Origin: Puffinus mauretanicus
Lineage: Eukaryota > Chordata > Aves > Procellariiformes > Procellariidae
Assembly: GCA_023333565.1 (NCBI GenBank)
Contig: JAJKFH010000374.1
Coordinates: forward strand, 1,922,001 to 1,986,000
DNA length: 64,000 nt
Reading direction: 5' to 3'
Under the pieces are notes generated by a model, which saw only the letters and a program-made list of their open reading frames with translations, was not told the origin of the DNA and did not search any database. The stretch's first letter is position 1. Each line of letters begins with the position of its first letter. Shown here in pieces: positions 11,592 through 25,494 of the stretch. Made by a program: the position numbers and the translations under genes.

Positions 11592-14500
11592 CAACAAAAA
11601 AACCCCACCAGCATGGTATTTTCAGGGAGAATCTTACCAGAATGGCTTCCTGATGGCTGGCCAGCTTTGATGAAATCCTGCTTTACTCTTCATTTTATTA
11701 ATTGAGATTGTAAACATATTTGTCTGTAAACCAGAACTTTTTCACTATTGTTTTCTTTTTAAATTGACTCTTTTTTGATGTTTTAATGAACAATAGGGAC
11801 AGGAACACCTTGTTTTCATTCTTTTTCCTCTTTCTTTTAGCATTAGTAATGTACAACAAAGAGAAGGGAGATGAGATAGTATTGCTATTATTAGTTCCTA
11901 ATGCAGATGCTTGTGAACACTGGAATAAAGATATGTGGGCTCAGATAGGCTTTCCCTCATTTACACATTTCTCTTGACAGAAATTAGAAATTCATCTTTG
12001 CCTTTGATTGGATTCCTCTATTTTACATTTCATTTCCAATGTGTTGGGTTTTTTGTACTACTTCATGTTTCAGACCCAGCATCACTCTATTTCTACTGAC
12101 TCTGACACTGTCTCCCTTTTGTAGGTCAGAGTCATCACCGGGGCACTGCTTAATGATATGGCCTTTCAGTCTGCTGCTCCTTTGGTCTGCCTCACTCTCT
12201 CTCTTCCAGACATTGGGAATGAGCTCATGACACTGTGGGTCAGAACATCACTGCATTAGTTGTATAGCAAAAAACTGCAACAATCAGCCTCATCAATGCG
12301 ATGATGAAGCACATGTTGATTTGAAGAGTCTCTCAGTATGACTTGATGGTCAGTTGTGTTCAAATGGGTCAATAGCTCCACAGACCTCTGCTGCAAGTGC
12401 TCATATTGCAAGGTCGGGGAATGTATCAGGACAGAATAAGACAGAATCCAAACAAAAATGGATTAAACCAATGTCTGAGACTCTAAGTGGGCTTTGGATT
12501 AGGTCTGGAAGAAGGTTGTATGAGTATTCCTTTGGAGCAAGAAGGGGTGGCTTCTTTCTCCCTACTGCATGAGTCAAATTCATGACACATTGTGAATTTA
12601 TTTTTATTTGCATCCCTTTGGGGAAAATGGGGAGCTGAGCTTCAGGAAGTAAAAGTTTTGCTAACCCCAAGCTTCCAGGCAACACCATTTTCACCATTTT
12701 CATGTCAAAAGGGAGAGCAGTTGATCTTTAGGGCAGTCATATGTCTGAAGAAATACCCAGAGCCATTTCAGAAACTAGCACCTGCTTGGAGAATTAGTGC
12801 CTGCTTCACCAATAGAGCAGAGAGGCATAAAAATTCCCCATGGATTTCCCTTTTCAAGTCCCTCTGAAATCTACCACACTTTAAATGAAGATCTCCCTCT
12901 AGCACTGATTGCCTGTTATTCCCCCCCAGACATGACCACCAACATTTATTGTTTCAAAGCCATGGGCAACACGAAAGAAAATCTACTGCAAACCTTTGTT
13001 AGTGAGTGGCTTTTGATACTCACAGTATTTTGTTTTGTGGTTGCCGGATCTCTGTGCTTAGAGGTCATCATCATCTGCCCTAGGTAGAACATGATTAATA
13101 AAGAACTGTTTTAATGTAATTTTCGCCGCTGACCTTAATTGCACAGGTCAGAAATGAAAGCAGCTCACCATATGCCAGACATTAAGGTCTCGAGCAATTC
13201 CCCAGCAAACGTTACACTCCCTGGATTGGATTGGAGCCCAGCCAGGCTGCGCTCATTGAAACTTATAAATTGCCTTTATCTTGCTGGCAATGTAAAATTA
13301 AATTGGTATAAGGGATATTGCATTGTTGATGAAGATGTACAAGGCAGAGTTAACTCCAACACAGTGAACTTATCACGAGATATGAAAAATATCTTAATTG
13401 GCTCAGCACCTTCCTTGTGTAGCCTTGAAGAAACCCAGAGTTCCTGAAAACTGCAGTACCATTAAAGGCAATAGTCTTTGTTCATTCTCTTTGTGTGTTT
13501 GAATTGTACAGCTTTTCCTATACTCATGAACGGTAGAGTGCAAAACAGGATGTACAGCAGTTTAGATGACGCTGTAGTGAGCTATGATTGTATCAAAAAA
13601 TTCCTTTTCTGTGATATATTTATGGCCTGTAATCCTTCCCTTGCTACAATTCTTTCCCAAGCTCTATTTCAATCCATTGTCCATACAGGGCTCATTTTAT
13701 CAAGTTTTCTCATCTCTAGCTATAATGACAATTGCGTGATGTAAATCTAGGAGCAGCAGGGAGTCATCGGCTAGAGATGAACTCCAGTGAACATTAACCC
13801 TTCTGGGCTCTCTTAACATTTGGACCCAGACTTTGGAAGTAAATGAAAATGAAAATCCTTCCAGTAATTTTCTCTTCTCATTAATTCAATCAGAGAAATT
13901 AAAGTCATATAGGACCTTCTGGGTCAGTGTGTCCTGCTTTCCTTGTGTCAGAGTCTTTGTGGTCTCTGTTACATCTCTTTGACAGAAGATTGGGATGTTA
14001 TCGTATTACTCACTTGTTACAATACTTCTAGAATTACAACTATATAAATGTAATAGTGCCAAACTGAGGCAGACATTTGCCAGAGAGAGTGAGGATTATA
14101 TTCTCAAACAGCAAAGCTAAATAGAGACTGCTGAGCAGCAAAGCAGTGGGGCCTGACTGTTCAACCAGGAGGGACGACATAGCATACTAGAAAAGCCCTC
14201 AAAAATCCCAAGGGCCTTTCCCACTCCTGTGATGGATGTGCATATAGTCATGGAAGTGTGTTGCAAACACACAGGAGACGGCATTGCCAGCAATTACTTG
14301 CATGCCTGATCACAAAACCAGAGTGCTGCGTATCCTGCTATGAGTTACGGGGCTACGAGCTGTGGAGCTGTGAGCCCCAGGATCTTTGTGAAAGAGGGCA
14401 GCAGGCTTCTGCCCACTACACCTGCAAAGGGAAAACTAGGTTGGATGAGTGACTGGACAGAGAGCTCTGGAAGTCCACCAGTCAGCCGTCCTTGACCCTG

Positions 14501-17040
14501 GGCAATGTGCCACGTGTATAACTGGCCAGAACTCCTGGGTCCTTGATGGCAGAATCATTAAGGGATTTATGTCCTCAGTTGCCACACTCAGATACTTGCC
14601 CATTGTCCTTGACATGAGATCCAATCTCTTATAAGGTATAAGAGTGGCTGAATTTTTCTCCTGTGACCCTAGAGAAGGTTTCAGCACTCCGAGATCGATG
14701 CTGCCTACATTACTGTACCTGGAGTGCCGTCAGTGCACCTTCCTTGCTCCTCCACTCGCATTTATAATAGCCAGTATGGACCACATTCAGTTTTGGAGGG
14801 TTCCCACAGCAGCCTTCTTGTGAGTTTGGGGCTATCCTGAAAATTGGCAGTCCTCTAAGTGCCAACAGTAGAGCTGGTGCAGGGTCGGGAGGAGGAGGGG
14901 ATATCCCACGAACCATCCATCTGGACGCAGGGGGAATCAATACCTTTCAGCCCCTAGGTGTTAGGGTGACAAGCTCTAACAAATGCGGCAGATGGGTATC
15001 TGGTAGAGTCTTTAGTAGGCTGGCTGAGTGCCTGACAAACCACAGGGAGAAAATCACAGTATTAAAAGAAGCCCCACACAGAAATGCACTGAAACATTGC
15101 CAGCAAAACGTCCGACCAGCTCCCGAAAGGCCTTCCCGCACAGCGGAAGTTAAACCTGCTGTCTCTTGCATCCTCTTCCTCCTTTTTTCCCAACCCTGAT
15201 GTCATGAAAGGGCCTTGGTGAGCCGCTCACCAAAGCAGCCATCTCCCACCGTGTCTCTTCTCATGTTCTCCTAGCACCTGAGGGACAGAACAAGCTGCAT
15301 CCAGGTTGAACATGGGCCATGTCTGGAAGTTTTTTAAAAGAGGAAGAGAGAGAGATTTCAGCAGAACATATCTGTTAACCGGCTTCTTCACCTAATTAGC
15401 TGTGGAAAAGTCACCAGATGGACACAGATTTTAATGATGGCTTCATTCAGAGTCTTGGAGGAGTGGGTTGGATATAAGAGATAATTATCTTGACTTTTAG
15501 ATGTAAAAAGCTTCTATTTTATTCTGCTTTTTTTCCCTCTAGTTCATTTTTAATGAAAGAGAGGAACAGTGAAATTCAAAATATCAAATAAAAAAGGAAG
15601 GTTGACAATCCATCGTTTAATCTCTGCTTAGTGCCAGCCTGGAGTGACATTTCTAAGGACTGGTTTGATGGGAAGCTTATTTGTTCATAAATTGACACAA
15701 AATGGCATTCTGGGTTTAGCCAGGGACTTTTCTCCTTCCCCTGTGTGCTGGGAGGGAAGTTAAAGTGATCTGATTAAATGCTACAGGGGATGGAGGTGTG
15801 TTTTCATGACACAGAAAGAAATACAGCTAGGAAATGCCTCTTTCACACCCATTCTCTTTCCTACCCTTCACACAGCTCTGCTCATACACTGTGTCAATCA
15901 GGGGCATCAAGACGAGATCATGAAAGTGTATCCACCAGTGTATAGCCATCCCAAATGTTGATAAAGACCTCAGGGGGGCTAATGGGACCCTCCTTAGCAC
16001 AGATAGCAGAGCCTGGGCAGGAGAGCTCTTATGGCTGGTGAACCAGTGAGGGAGGATGAAGAAGGCAACCAGAAGAGCTGGATAAGGTTACCAGAGGACA
16101 ACTCCTTCACGGGTGCAGACAACAAAGTGTGCTTCCCAGCGTGCCACCTGGCTCCTGCAGCCTGTTTCCGTCTGGCTGCGGGTAGGAGAAAGCCCGTGAG
16201 CGACTTGGAGCACCGAGCAGCTGTGGGCATGAGAGGCAGGTTCACAGAAGGTTTTCAGGAGTCAGGATTAAGGAAAAGTGAGTCTTACCAAATCAGCAGC
16301 CGTCCAGTGAAAATGTGTGCTTTAAATGCATAGGTCTGGGGCATGCTCAGAGGTTACCTATATGGCATGCCTGTAGTCATATTTATTTGGGTTCAGTCAG
16401 AGCCTTGCAACTGACGGCTGGAAGTGGATTTCAATGAAAATGTTCCTAGCAGCATGGGCACCCAGGTCTGAAAAGGCTGAATGCCCATACATGTCTCAGG
16501 GAAAAGCCTTTTCTGACCTCTGATCTCGTTTTTGAGGGAAATCTGTTCCTTTGCTAGCAAGTCCCTCCCATCTCCACCAGTGCTCCCTAAGCATCTGATA
16601 GGAAAGTAGGAGCACAAACAAGAATCAAAACTTAACAAATTCCCACATTTCTTTTGAAACCCCTTTGATGACTGAGAATTTGCAGTACATGGCTATCAAA
16701 TTTGGCTATTGTCATCATTCAAATTGAGTGCAGTCTCTAGGGACAAGTTTTGCTCTGTAGTATCATAGTGAAGGGCCTGATAGTAGCGCACACTGATGGA
16801 AATGCAATATATATAAAAGAATAGAGAAAGAAAAGACAAAAAGCCTGTAGTTTCTGAGAACTCATACAGGCAGCTGGATAAGTGGATCATGTTATCTGTA
16901 ATTGAAATAACTGAGACTTCCGAAGTCCATAAAATGAGGAAACCACTTGAGAAGAACATTGCTGGAGAGGCTTTAGCATTCACTCAGCCTAGGTAGCCCA
17001 CGAGACCAGCCTTTCGCACAGTGCTCCAGCCCTCTCTGTG

Positions 17041-17062
17041 CAGCTGATGTGCAGCTGATGTG
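17041..17062. repeat. 11-base tandem repeat carrying E-boxes
   Basis: CAGCTGATGTG is repeated exactly twice and followed by a further CAG. Each unit carries the E-box CAGCTG. Function is unknown. Confidence 0.75.
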
Positions 17063-19696
17063 CAGCCGAGCAGAAGAAAGTCTGCAGAAATAGAAGCTGA
17101 CGGGGAAATCCAAAGAAGGCCACTCAGAGCTCCTGCAATGCCTCCCTTTCCTATCACATTTTCAGTAGAGAAGGAAAGGATGAAGGGGAAAAGCTTTATT
17201 ATTGTTTTTGCTATTATTTTACTATCATTTTCCCAAGTTACCAGCAGTCCTGTGTGGAATATGGCTCTGGCTCTCTGAAATATTCAGGTCTAAACTCTTT
17301 CCTCAAGTCTTTGCATTAACTTCAGCTAACAGTCTTCCTCCCAGTCTGAGAGGAAAGGGTTTGGGACAAACCTGTGTCCATAGGAAAACCAGCACAACCC
17401 CTTAACTCAGGAGCTGCTCGTCAATCACAAGAGAGGTCCTGGTCCAGTTGTAACTGTATGTATATAGACAGATGTAGACATGGACATAGGCATATATGTT
17501 TGTGTGCAAAGCTCTTTGACAGATGCTGGAAGGTACTCTCATTGCTTAAAAGTCTACAAGAAAGCTGGCATAAGAAAAGAAGAAACTACCTTGTAACAAA
17601 AAGAAATTTCAGGGTGTAATTAGATGCAGAGTAGAACCAGCAAATCTGGAGCTAAACAAGGGCCCGTGGGTTTGTACTGCTCCTCCTACGAGAAGTGCCT
17701 TGTTGAACATGGACCCTCACAAGCTGGTAGCCTTGGTACGCCTCTCAGCAGAAAGTTGGCTCTTCCACTAGAGTAGTGTTTCCTGGTGATTTACTGAGGA
17801 CCTTGTTTAACACACGTGATGTGGCTAGCTTTTTCATTCTAGTTTTCCTAGTGGCTTTATTAAAGTGTGAAGCTGCTTTCTGCATTTCAGATAGAAGTAA
17901 GTGTGGTATTCATCATTTTGAGCTGCTGGTATTAAACGGCTACCTTCGCTTTTGGAGCACCCTGAAATTTCAGCTTGTTTGTGTATTTAGCTAGCTGATG
18001 AAAGGTCTCTGTGTTGCAAAGCTCATTCAATATTTGGAGAGAATCTTAAAGAGAAAAAAATGTCCAGTGTGGAACATATATGGCTTCAAGCTTTAAAAAA
18101 AGGAAACACTCAGACATTAGTGTGGGGTCTTTTCTGTTAAGCACTGAGCATTGTCTGGATGAATTCCTTGAACGATCAATACAGCCAGAGGAATTGGGCG
18201 TGCTGAGACCTTCCCTAGCAGTGCTTAGACTCTTGCAGGATCTGATCACACATTAGAAGTGCCATGGTCAGGCCAGGGTGACCAAGCCATCATGAGGTTA
18301 CAGCTATATCATTAGTGATGTCGCTTAGAGCAGGTGATGACCCAAGTACTTTCTTGTTTTAGCTGTGCTTTAATAATGCTCTTTTTTTTCCCCCATCCAC
18401 TATTTATTTACATGGAGTGAGGCCATTGGAGTGACAAGCTGAGTTAACGAGACGGTTCATCATTTCCTCTCTCTGTAATTTTAATTCAGCAGATTGCTGC
18501 CTTGCATCTGCATGTGTGTCGGTGCGTCTCACACCCCTCTGACACATCACCTTTCCAGGGCTATCATTTTTCATCTAAGATTATGGACAGGCATTTGGAA
18601 AGTGGCCTCGACCAGCGAGGCGAGGAGAAGTCAGATCATTTTTATGAACCAAGGGGTAGAGTGATCCATAAAATATATGTCAAATTAGAACCAGCGCTTC
18701 ACTGTAAGAAAGACACCAATTAATGGGTTCCATGGGTTTGGATTTAATAGAGCGGAAGATTTACCAGCCTTTAAAAGCTTAATACCAACACCGTTTATTG
18801 GGTTAAATCATTTGTCAGTGGCTAAGAGCTTCCTGACTTCCCTAGCCCCTTGCAAATGGCAACAGTCACAGTTAAAGAGATTGACAGTGGTATGTTGCTC
18901 CTTGCTAAAGAGTTTCTTAACCTTTTCCATAGATGGAGCATGAGTGGATGATGGGATGCATTTTCTGTAGGGAATATGAAGAATTAAAACCAGCACAGAT
19001 ATGAATCTCTCTCCGCAGCTCTGACTGGCTCTCACTGAGCGGGAATATGCTAGCTCCAATGAGCATCAGTAGTGTGATGAGCATCAGGTAATTTGTTTGG
19101 CTTTGTCAAGTGCTTCCTCCTCTTCCTGTTCTTCAGAAGTCTTTTCCTCCAGGTGACCTGCTCTTGGTCTTCATAGCTTAAGTTGAGAGACAACCATCAT
19201 CTTTAGTGCAGAACTATCATCTCATACGGGATATAGAAATATAACTGATGGTCCAGAACTACTGGATTTTCTTGTGTTAACCCTATAAAACCTGACAGGA
19301 AGGGTGTTGGAAACCATCATTTCTTGTCTCCAGGTAGATCCTTCCACTCCTCGTGACTTTGACTGCTCAATAGGGAAAAGGGTTATGCCCAGGTGGCACA
19401 GGATTTATCCAAGTTTATACAAAGAATCTTTTTTCTTGGGTGTGTTCAACACTAAGAATGACTTATAGGGAGTCCATGAATGTGTCTTCAATATTGTCAT
19501 GACACAAAATTCAGTGAGCTTAAAAATTTATCATGTGTTCTCTAATCTTCATAAACAAAGGGATTTGCCATGCAAGATTATCTTAAGAGCATTCTTAAAT
19601 TACTACTTATTCCTTAACCGCATTATGTTTGTGAAAAGGCATGACCATGTAGTTTCTCAGATAATATTATTCCAATATAAGAATGCAAAGAACTTT

Positions 19697-19711
19697 AAAA
19701 AAAAAAAAAAA
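19697..19711. repeat. A15 homopolymer
   Basis: Fifteen A residues are followed by an A/C-rich stretch. No transposon body was recognised beside it. Confidence 0.7.
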
Positions 19712-22494
19712 GCAAAAAACCCCCACACAAGCAAGTGGAATGTAAGTAAAGGAGAAAAGCAAAATATTTGGACTTCTGAAATTCCTCCAGGGTTGTTTTA
19801 TCTGTTTTAGAATGGATTGTATTTCTCCTGCAAAATCTCCCTTGTGACCAAAAACAAGGGAGAATTTTCAAGGATCTGAGTCTGTGTAAGACTTCAAGCA
19901 AAGAAAATCATGGTCATAAAAACACTGTCTGTGTTTTGCAGTGACATACAGCTTGAGAAGACCCTTTCTTGGAGCTTCCCTTCAAGTGAAAGCTCTCATT
20001 ACTGTAACACTTCCATACCACCTATCAAAGAAAAGGTCAAATGTGAATTCAGACCACAGCAAAAGGTTATTCAAGTAAATCTCTACCTGAGGTCACTCAA
20101 AGTCCAAATTTACAACATTATTGAATGAAAGATAATGCAGAGTGTTTCCATAGCCAATGATGTTTGTTTGGAGCAGATTCTAAAAAACTTACCCAAGTCT
20201 TCTTGTGTAGCAAGATGTTTAGGTGCAGAAGGAGGAGAAGCTTGAGGTTTCTTTGCATCAGTCCTTTGACCCAGAAGAGATCTTTTGGGAAGAACTATAA
20301 TGGAGATGAATCTTGTTGAATTTCATATCTATGTTTATGTAAGCCCCACTGATGGAAATGAGAATGGTGGCTCCTCCTTAGAGGACTCAAGAGCAGCGTA
20401 TCATGTTCAACATTGTGTTCCTCAAAGAACTGTAGAAAATCAGTATTGTAATCTAATGAATTTGAGATGATGTCTCCTGAAGGGGTAAATTACCATACAG
20501 AATGTGTTCTTTTATTATAAAGCTGTAATTTTATTTTACTGTTCTACTAATGATGCACAGTGAGCCGTGACTGGGGGAGCCCCAAGAAACATAATGATGG
20601 TTGTTTGTTATAGCAATATTTAACATATTTCATTAATACAGAAAAGTTTTCACTGAGGACAGTGGGAATTCTATTGTAGGGCAGGATAAAAAGAAGCTGA
20701 AATATATGCCATTAATTTCTTCTTGCTTTTTCAAAACCAACCTCGATTCAAATGGTTGGTTGATCTCCTCAGTAGACAAAGACGACTCTGAAATGTCCTC
20801 TCAAGGGTTTGCTCTAAAGGACCAGATTATAACTTATTAAAGCACAAATGGAAGCAAGACATACTTTTTGAGGACCTGGTGGCAAGAAGCCTTTCAGTGA
20901 GGCTAGTGGTCCAGTGGAGAGGGTTTGATGGTGAAGGATAAAGATGCCTTTCAGAGCTGCCTGGTGGCACTGACCTGCAGTACCATGTGGTCCTTCCATT
21001 TGACTTCATCTCTTGATGAGTGAATTGCTCCCAAGGAAGCTCACTCTGTGCCATGCTCTGCAGCAATGAGGATGCTCTTGAATTATAGCTTTCTCCATTG
21101 TTCTTCATACTGTTTCACAAAGCTCTGCTCAGACTGAAACTCCTAAGGCCAATCCTACTTGCTGGTGACTAGAGGAGAGAAATTCAATATGTGATGAAAA
21201 AGCAGAAAGGAATGGGGCCAGCTTGGCCAGGCCACCAACCCCACAGGTCAGCTCTTCCTTCCAGCACCTCCAGCTCTGCTCCAGCAGTTGTACCATAGCG
21301 GAGGTCCTGCTGTAACAGATCTCCTGCGGCTGTGGCACTGCCATTGCCCAGCCTTTCCAGTCCTCTCCATCTGTCCACCTCTTCTTCCCCTTCCCTGTGG
21401 ATGGCCGAGAGTTTGGATTAAGAATTGCTGGGCTGGGAGGGCATTCAGCCTGCAGGAAGCGGATGCTGGGTGGGTTGGTGGCAGCCTCTTCATTCCTTTT
21501 GGAGGAATGGCAGGACTGCGGGAAAAGGGGGTGGCATCAGCAGGCTATGCCCATCACGAAGCAGCGGAAGGAAGGAATAGCACTGGCATGTTGCAAGAAG
21601 CTGTGGTGCTGGAGTGGAGTTAGTTAGCAAGAACTGTTAATAATGACAGCCACCTGTTTCATTAGCCATGGTTTCAAACAGAAAGGATGTGGTATGCAAA
21701 TTACCATGCAAAGCAGGCTGGCAAAGACCAGATAGGGGCAGGGAGTTGCCAAAGGCTCTGATAGCAGCTGAAGCAACAGATGTGTTGCACCAAAGAGTGC
21801 CAGGAAGGGAACAAACGGCCATGGCTGCACTTTCCCCTGGGCAAAGTACAACAGTGAAATTGCCATTTGGCAATATTTCGGTCAGGTCTTTATATGGGTA
21901 CTTGACCTTGATTTGCAAGGCTGATACATTAGGTGCCTTCCAGTTGGCACCTGCCATATTAGCCAGCACCTAAAGACATGTCAGCATGAAACCCAGACAT
22001 AAAAATTTATCCCAGTCTAACTCATTGAAGGGACAGGAACTTACAGTGCCCTAACATGTTACTTGCATAAATTGCATCTCATTGCTTTTTATAGCTTACT
22101 TGTATGCTATAAATTTTGTAAGAAGAGAGAGAAAGAGAGCTAAATAAGATTGAATAAATGCAGAAAAAGAAGTTCCTTTTCCTTCTAGCTGTACCAGAAG
22201 AGCAGTTGCTTCCCTTTGTCTGGAGGTGTAAGCAGTAAGGATGAGCAGTGGATGAATTTCAAAAAATTCAAAGCTTTGGCTTGATTCAGATATGGCACCC
22301 CTCAGCCGTATTGGCCAAGAAAACATGCAGAAACCAGCCTGGCTGAATATCATATGCCCCTGGAGCTCATCTCTTAGCGAATGTGAACCAACCGTTGAAG
22401 GAATTCAGGATGAGACTTGACTGAACCTCTGCCAAGATTTGTCAAAGGCTGAGATTTGAAGAAGGATAGCCTTTTGAGATTAAGAATAGCTAGG

Positions 22495-22690
22495 CTGTGT
22501 TTCTGGCTCTGCCTCATGCTCCTGGGGTGACCCTGGGCAAGGCGTTTAATCATGCAAAAAGGAATACCAGCTGTATCCTTACTTTACAGGACTGCAGAGG
22601 TGTTGAAAGGACAGATTAATTAAAGTTTAGGAGAGACTCTAACGGAACAATGACAAGCCCTACATAAATATCTTGTTGCTAGAGCTAATG
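22495..22690 (+). mobile_element. Ancient MIR/CORE-SINE-like copy
   Basis: The order of short matches follows the MIR-type core. It runs CTGGCTCTGCC, then GTGACCCTGGGCAAG with a TTTAATC continuation, then a GGAATACCAGCTGT..CTTTACAGG stretch, then a GATTAATTAA stretch, and finally TACATAAATA near the 3' end. The GACC-TTGGGCAAG-type box is the hallmark of the MIR/CORE-SINE core. The copy is diverged and non-autonomous, with no coding capacity. The family was recognised from memory of its consensus pattern, and the exact subfamily and edges are uncertain. Confidence 0.65.
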
Positions 22691-24939
22691 GGAAATGCAA
22701 GCTGCAACCCTGTGTGAATTTCTGACATTACAACATTTGGTTTTGAGCGGGTTCGTGCAAAATAGACAACTTGGGCAAAATAAAAAGTTTAATCATTTCT
22801 ATTAGGAAATATCAGCATGTTTAATTTTGTTTTATTTCAGGTACTTTCTGGCTTTTGAACTCCGTTTCCTAAGATAATCTGTCATACCAGGGCTCTTAGG
22901 ATGCCTCGTGGCACTGTAGTCAGAGGAGAAACTCTAACACATCCAGACGGAGGTAATTTGGCTACATATCTCTGTGGTAATATGCAAAACTCCTGAACAC
23001 CATCTTTTTCAAATCACTACAGAAGTTCAGGCAAGAATCTGCTGCTTGTGAGATCAATCTAAAATTTAGATTAGATTCAGCAGATCATAATATTTGATTT
23101 GAGGTCCACCACCCTATCTCCTACAGGTTTTTCATTCTAAGTTTCCCATCTCAGTAAAATCAATGTATATTTAAGGATGGATTTTTTTGGAAACCATATG
23201 TTGCTGCTACAAGAACACATTGATGTCATATTGCTTGCTGGCAATATGTAGTATATAGTGACTACTTCCATCTTCCAACTCATGCTAAAGCCCTTTATGC
23301 TGCTCTATCAGTATATTAGAGTAGAAAAGCATAGAATTCCTTATGAACTTAAGCTGATTTATAATATCACATAACAGGTGAAATAGGAGGGGTTTTCTGC
23401 TTTCACTATAAACCAGGCAAAACTTGTTAATTCAGCCAAGTATTCTACCGGCTGTGTAAACAAATCCAAATCCCTCAATATAAAATAAAATGGATAGGTT
23501 GTTAATCCATTAGAAATAAAATAATTACCTTTTTTTTTGTATCCCTGACAGAAGACTGGGGTTTGATAAATGCATGAGAATCATATTGTAGGAACTATTT
23601 TGCTTATCTGTATGTAAGTCGGTTGGGGAAAGTGTGGTTAAAAAAATGTGCAGAGAAAAATAAGAAAGATTTGTGGGAAGATCAAGAAGGCAATGTTTCA
23701 CTTGGAAAAAAATTGGGTATTGTTCTATTTGGTGACTTCCAAATTACTCTCAACTTTGCCATGATAAAATTACTCAATTTCACCAAAAAAAAAAATTCAA
23801 ATCCTTTCTGAAGATAATTTACTATCCCATTAAAAAAACCCAACTAAGAAAATCACATTGTTAGGACTTTTTTTGGAAAAAAAATGGGGTTTTTTTATGG
23901 ACTGTCATCAAAATGCATAATTTCAGGGGAAACATGAACAGGAGAAATCAAAGAACTGAATGTTTTGAGGGGAGTAAGAGGAACTTTATGAGAATTTCCC
24001 CACAGTTTCTCTGGATCCCCGTGATCGATCCATTTGGTTGTCCATCCATCCTGAGCTTCCCATAATAAAGCAGCAGGTTTTGGAGCTGGCATGTGTATTA
24101 AGCTAACCTCTACCACATATTCTGGCAGAAGAGGTGTTCTTCGTGGGAGAGGTGCATTAAATTTTGGAAGTACCACCCACATCACCACCACTTCTGCTCT
24201 TGAAAAGGGTCGGACAGAGCTGTGCACGTATCAGAATTGGTAACGTTCCCAGAGCAAGAGCAAATCTGTCCTTATGAGATTTCAGGTGGTTTGATGATTT
24301 TATCGTGCCCACATGCAGATCATTACCCGCATGTACATTTAAGGCAGTTTTCAATGGTCCTCTTTCCCGTGACTCTTCTCTAAGAGCCACCATTAGCATG
24401 CCAGGCAAGTGAAGGTGTATTTTAGCGCTCCTGCATGGGCGCAGAAGCATGCGTTGCTCGGGAAGGATGGCCCATGCAGCTGATGGGGACGGCAGCATGA
24501 AACTCTGCACGGCTGATCCGTGCAAGACATGTTCTCGCATCAGCTGAGGCTTTTAGACCAAAAAGGGCAAACAAGCCTCTTTTCTTTGGAGGTGATGGTA
24601 AAATTCACAGTGACTTTAATGGGACTGAATTTTTACCCTGCAAACATTTTAGAGGTTACAATCTCTTCTTGCATTTATGTCCCTTTTTTCATACTAAAAC
24701 TCTTAAGACAGATTCCTCCTGGGAGGCTTCCAGCTCCTACATTAGACTCTTTCTTAATCCAAACCAAACCATAACCTCCAAATCCTGCTTCTGACTCCAG
24801 ACAGTATCTCATTTTTTGGCTGAGGATAGAGGGAAGCCTCCCTTTCCCTGTATGCAGGGGCACAGGGATCCCTTCCTGGTCTCTGCAAAACTGCACCGCT
24901 CCCAAGACAAGAGACACCAGCCTCATTTCCAAATAATAA

Positions 24940-24961
24940 GGCGAGTCAAAGGCGAGTCAAA
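24940..24961. repeat. 11-base tandem repeat with GAGTCA
   Basis: GGCGAGTCAAA is present twice in direct succession. Each unit holds GAGTCA, close to an AP-1-type half site. This is a small local duplication with no demonstrated function. Confidence 0.75.
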
Positions 24962-25453
24962 AGAAATCACAGCGGGGTTTTGTTTTCCGTGCCAACAGGC
25001 CAGAGCCCACAACAAACTCCCAGGGTGGTGGGAACAATATTTGATCGCCCTCCACTCCCACCTCTGAGAGAATTCATCTGCATATCTGGCGACCCTGCTG
25101 CAGAGGCGTAGCACCTTCCGCCAACCTGGAAGACAAAAGCAAGACTAGAGCCTGTCCTTCTGCCTGTGCCTGAGCCAAGAGCGATTTCGGTGCCGCCGAT
25201 GGTTTTCACATCTGCACCTTCCACAGCTGACGTCCCGACTTCTCTGCTTCCACGCGGCTTCCCCCCTTCCCTGCTCAAACTCATAACGAGAGGGGAGGGA
25301 AGGTGCTTGAAAATTCCCTTTGAAATCTTGCCTGAGAGGCACAGATTTATCAAAGCAATGAAGCTGTGTGTGTGCACCAGCCCTGCCATCACATCAAAGG
25401 GAAGAACAAGAAGGAGTTTCAAAGGGGCACCCTTGTTCCCCCTTCCCTACTTC

Positions 25454-25494
25454 TACGCGTGTACACACGCGTGCACATGCATGCACACGCATAT
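25454..25494. repeat. 41-nt perfect alternating purine/pyrimidine tract
   Basis: Every base from 25,454 to 25,494 alternates pyrimidine and purine, mixing CG, TG, CA and TA steps. Such tracts are known to favour left-handed Z-DNA under negative supercoiling, and the CG and CA steps strengthen this. The open frame crossing it gives a His/Thr/Cys-rich low-complexity peptide, which argues that the frame is incidental. Confidence 0.8.

Larger units (their letters stand above)
8966..22494. other. Non-coding unique sequence, no gene seen
   Basis: About 13.5 kb with no recognisable protein family. Frames of around 100 codons (for example 13,139-13,447 and 21,288-21,973) match nothing I know. Visible simple features are A-runs at 9,694-9,706, 11,576-11,591 and 19,697-19,711, (CAGA)4 at 10,226-10,242, an 11-base tandem repeat at 17,041-17,062 and a repeated ATGAGCATCAG at 19,059-19,087. 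An octamer-like ATGCAAAT occurs near 21,693. Nothing indicates a promoter or exon with confidence. Confidence 0.55.

Noticed and set aside
13139..13447. 102-codon frame after a CAG acceptor-like site
   Set aside because: Composition is not protein-like and no family was recognised. It may be a conserved non-coding stretch, but one sequence cannot show that.
21693..21700. ATGCAAAT octamer motif
   Set aside because: An eight-base motif is expected by chance at this window size, and there is no promoter context.
21637..21969. 110-codon minus-strand frame with several N-glycosylation-like sites
   Set aside because: No splice signals or known fold, and open frames occur on the opposite strand too.
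24596..24640. CAGTGACTTTAATGGGACTG similar to an old amniote repeat string
   Set aside because: Too short and isolated to call as a repeat copy.
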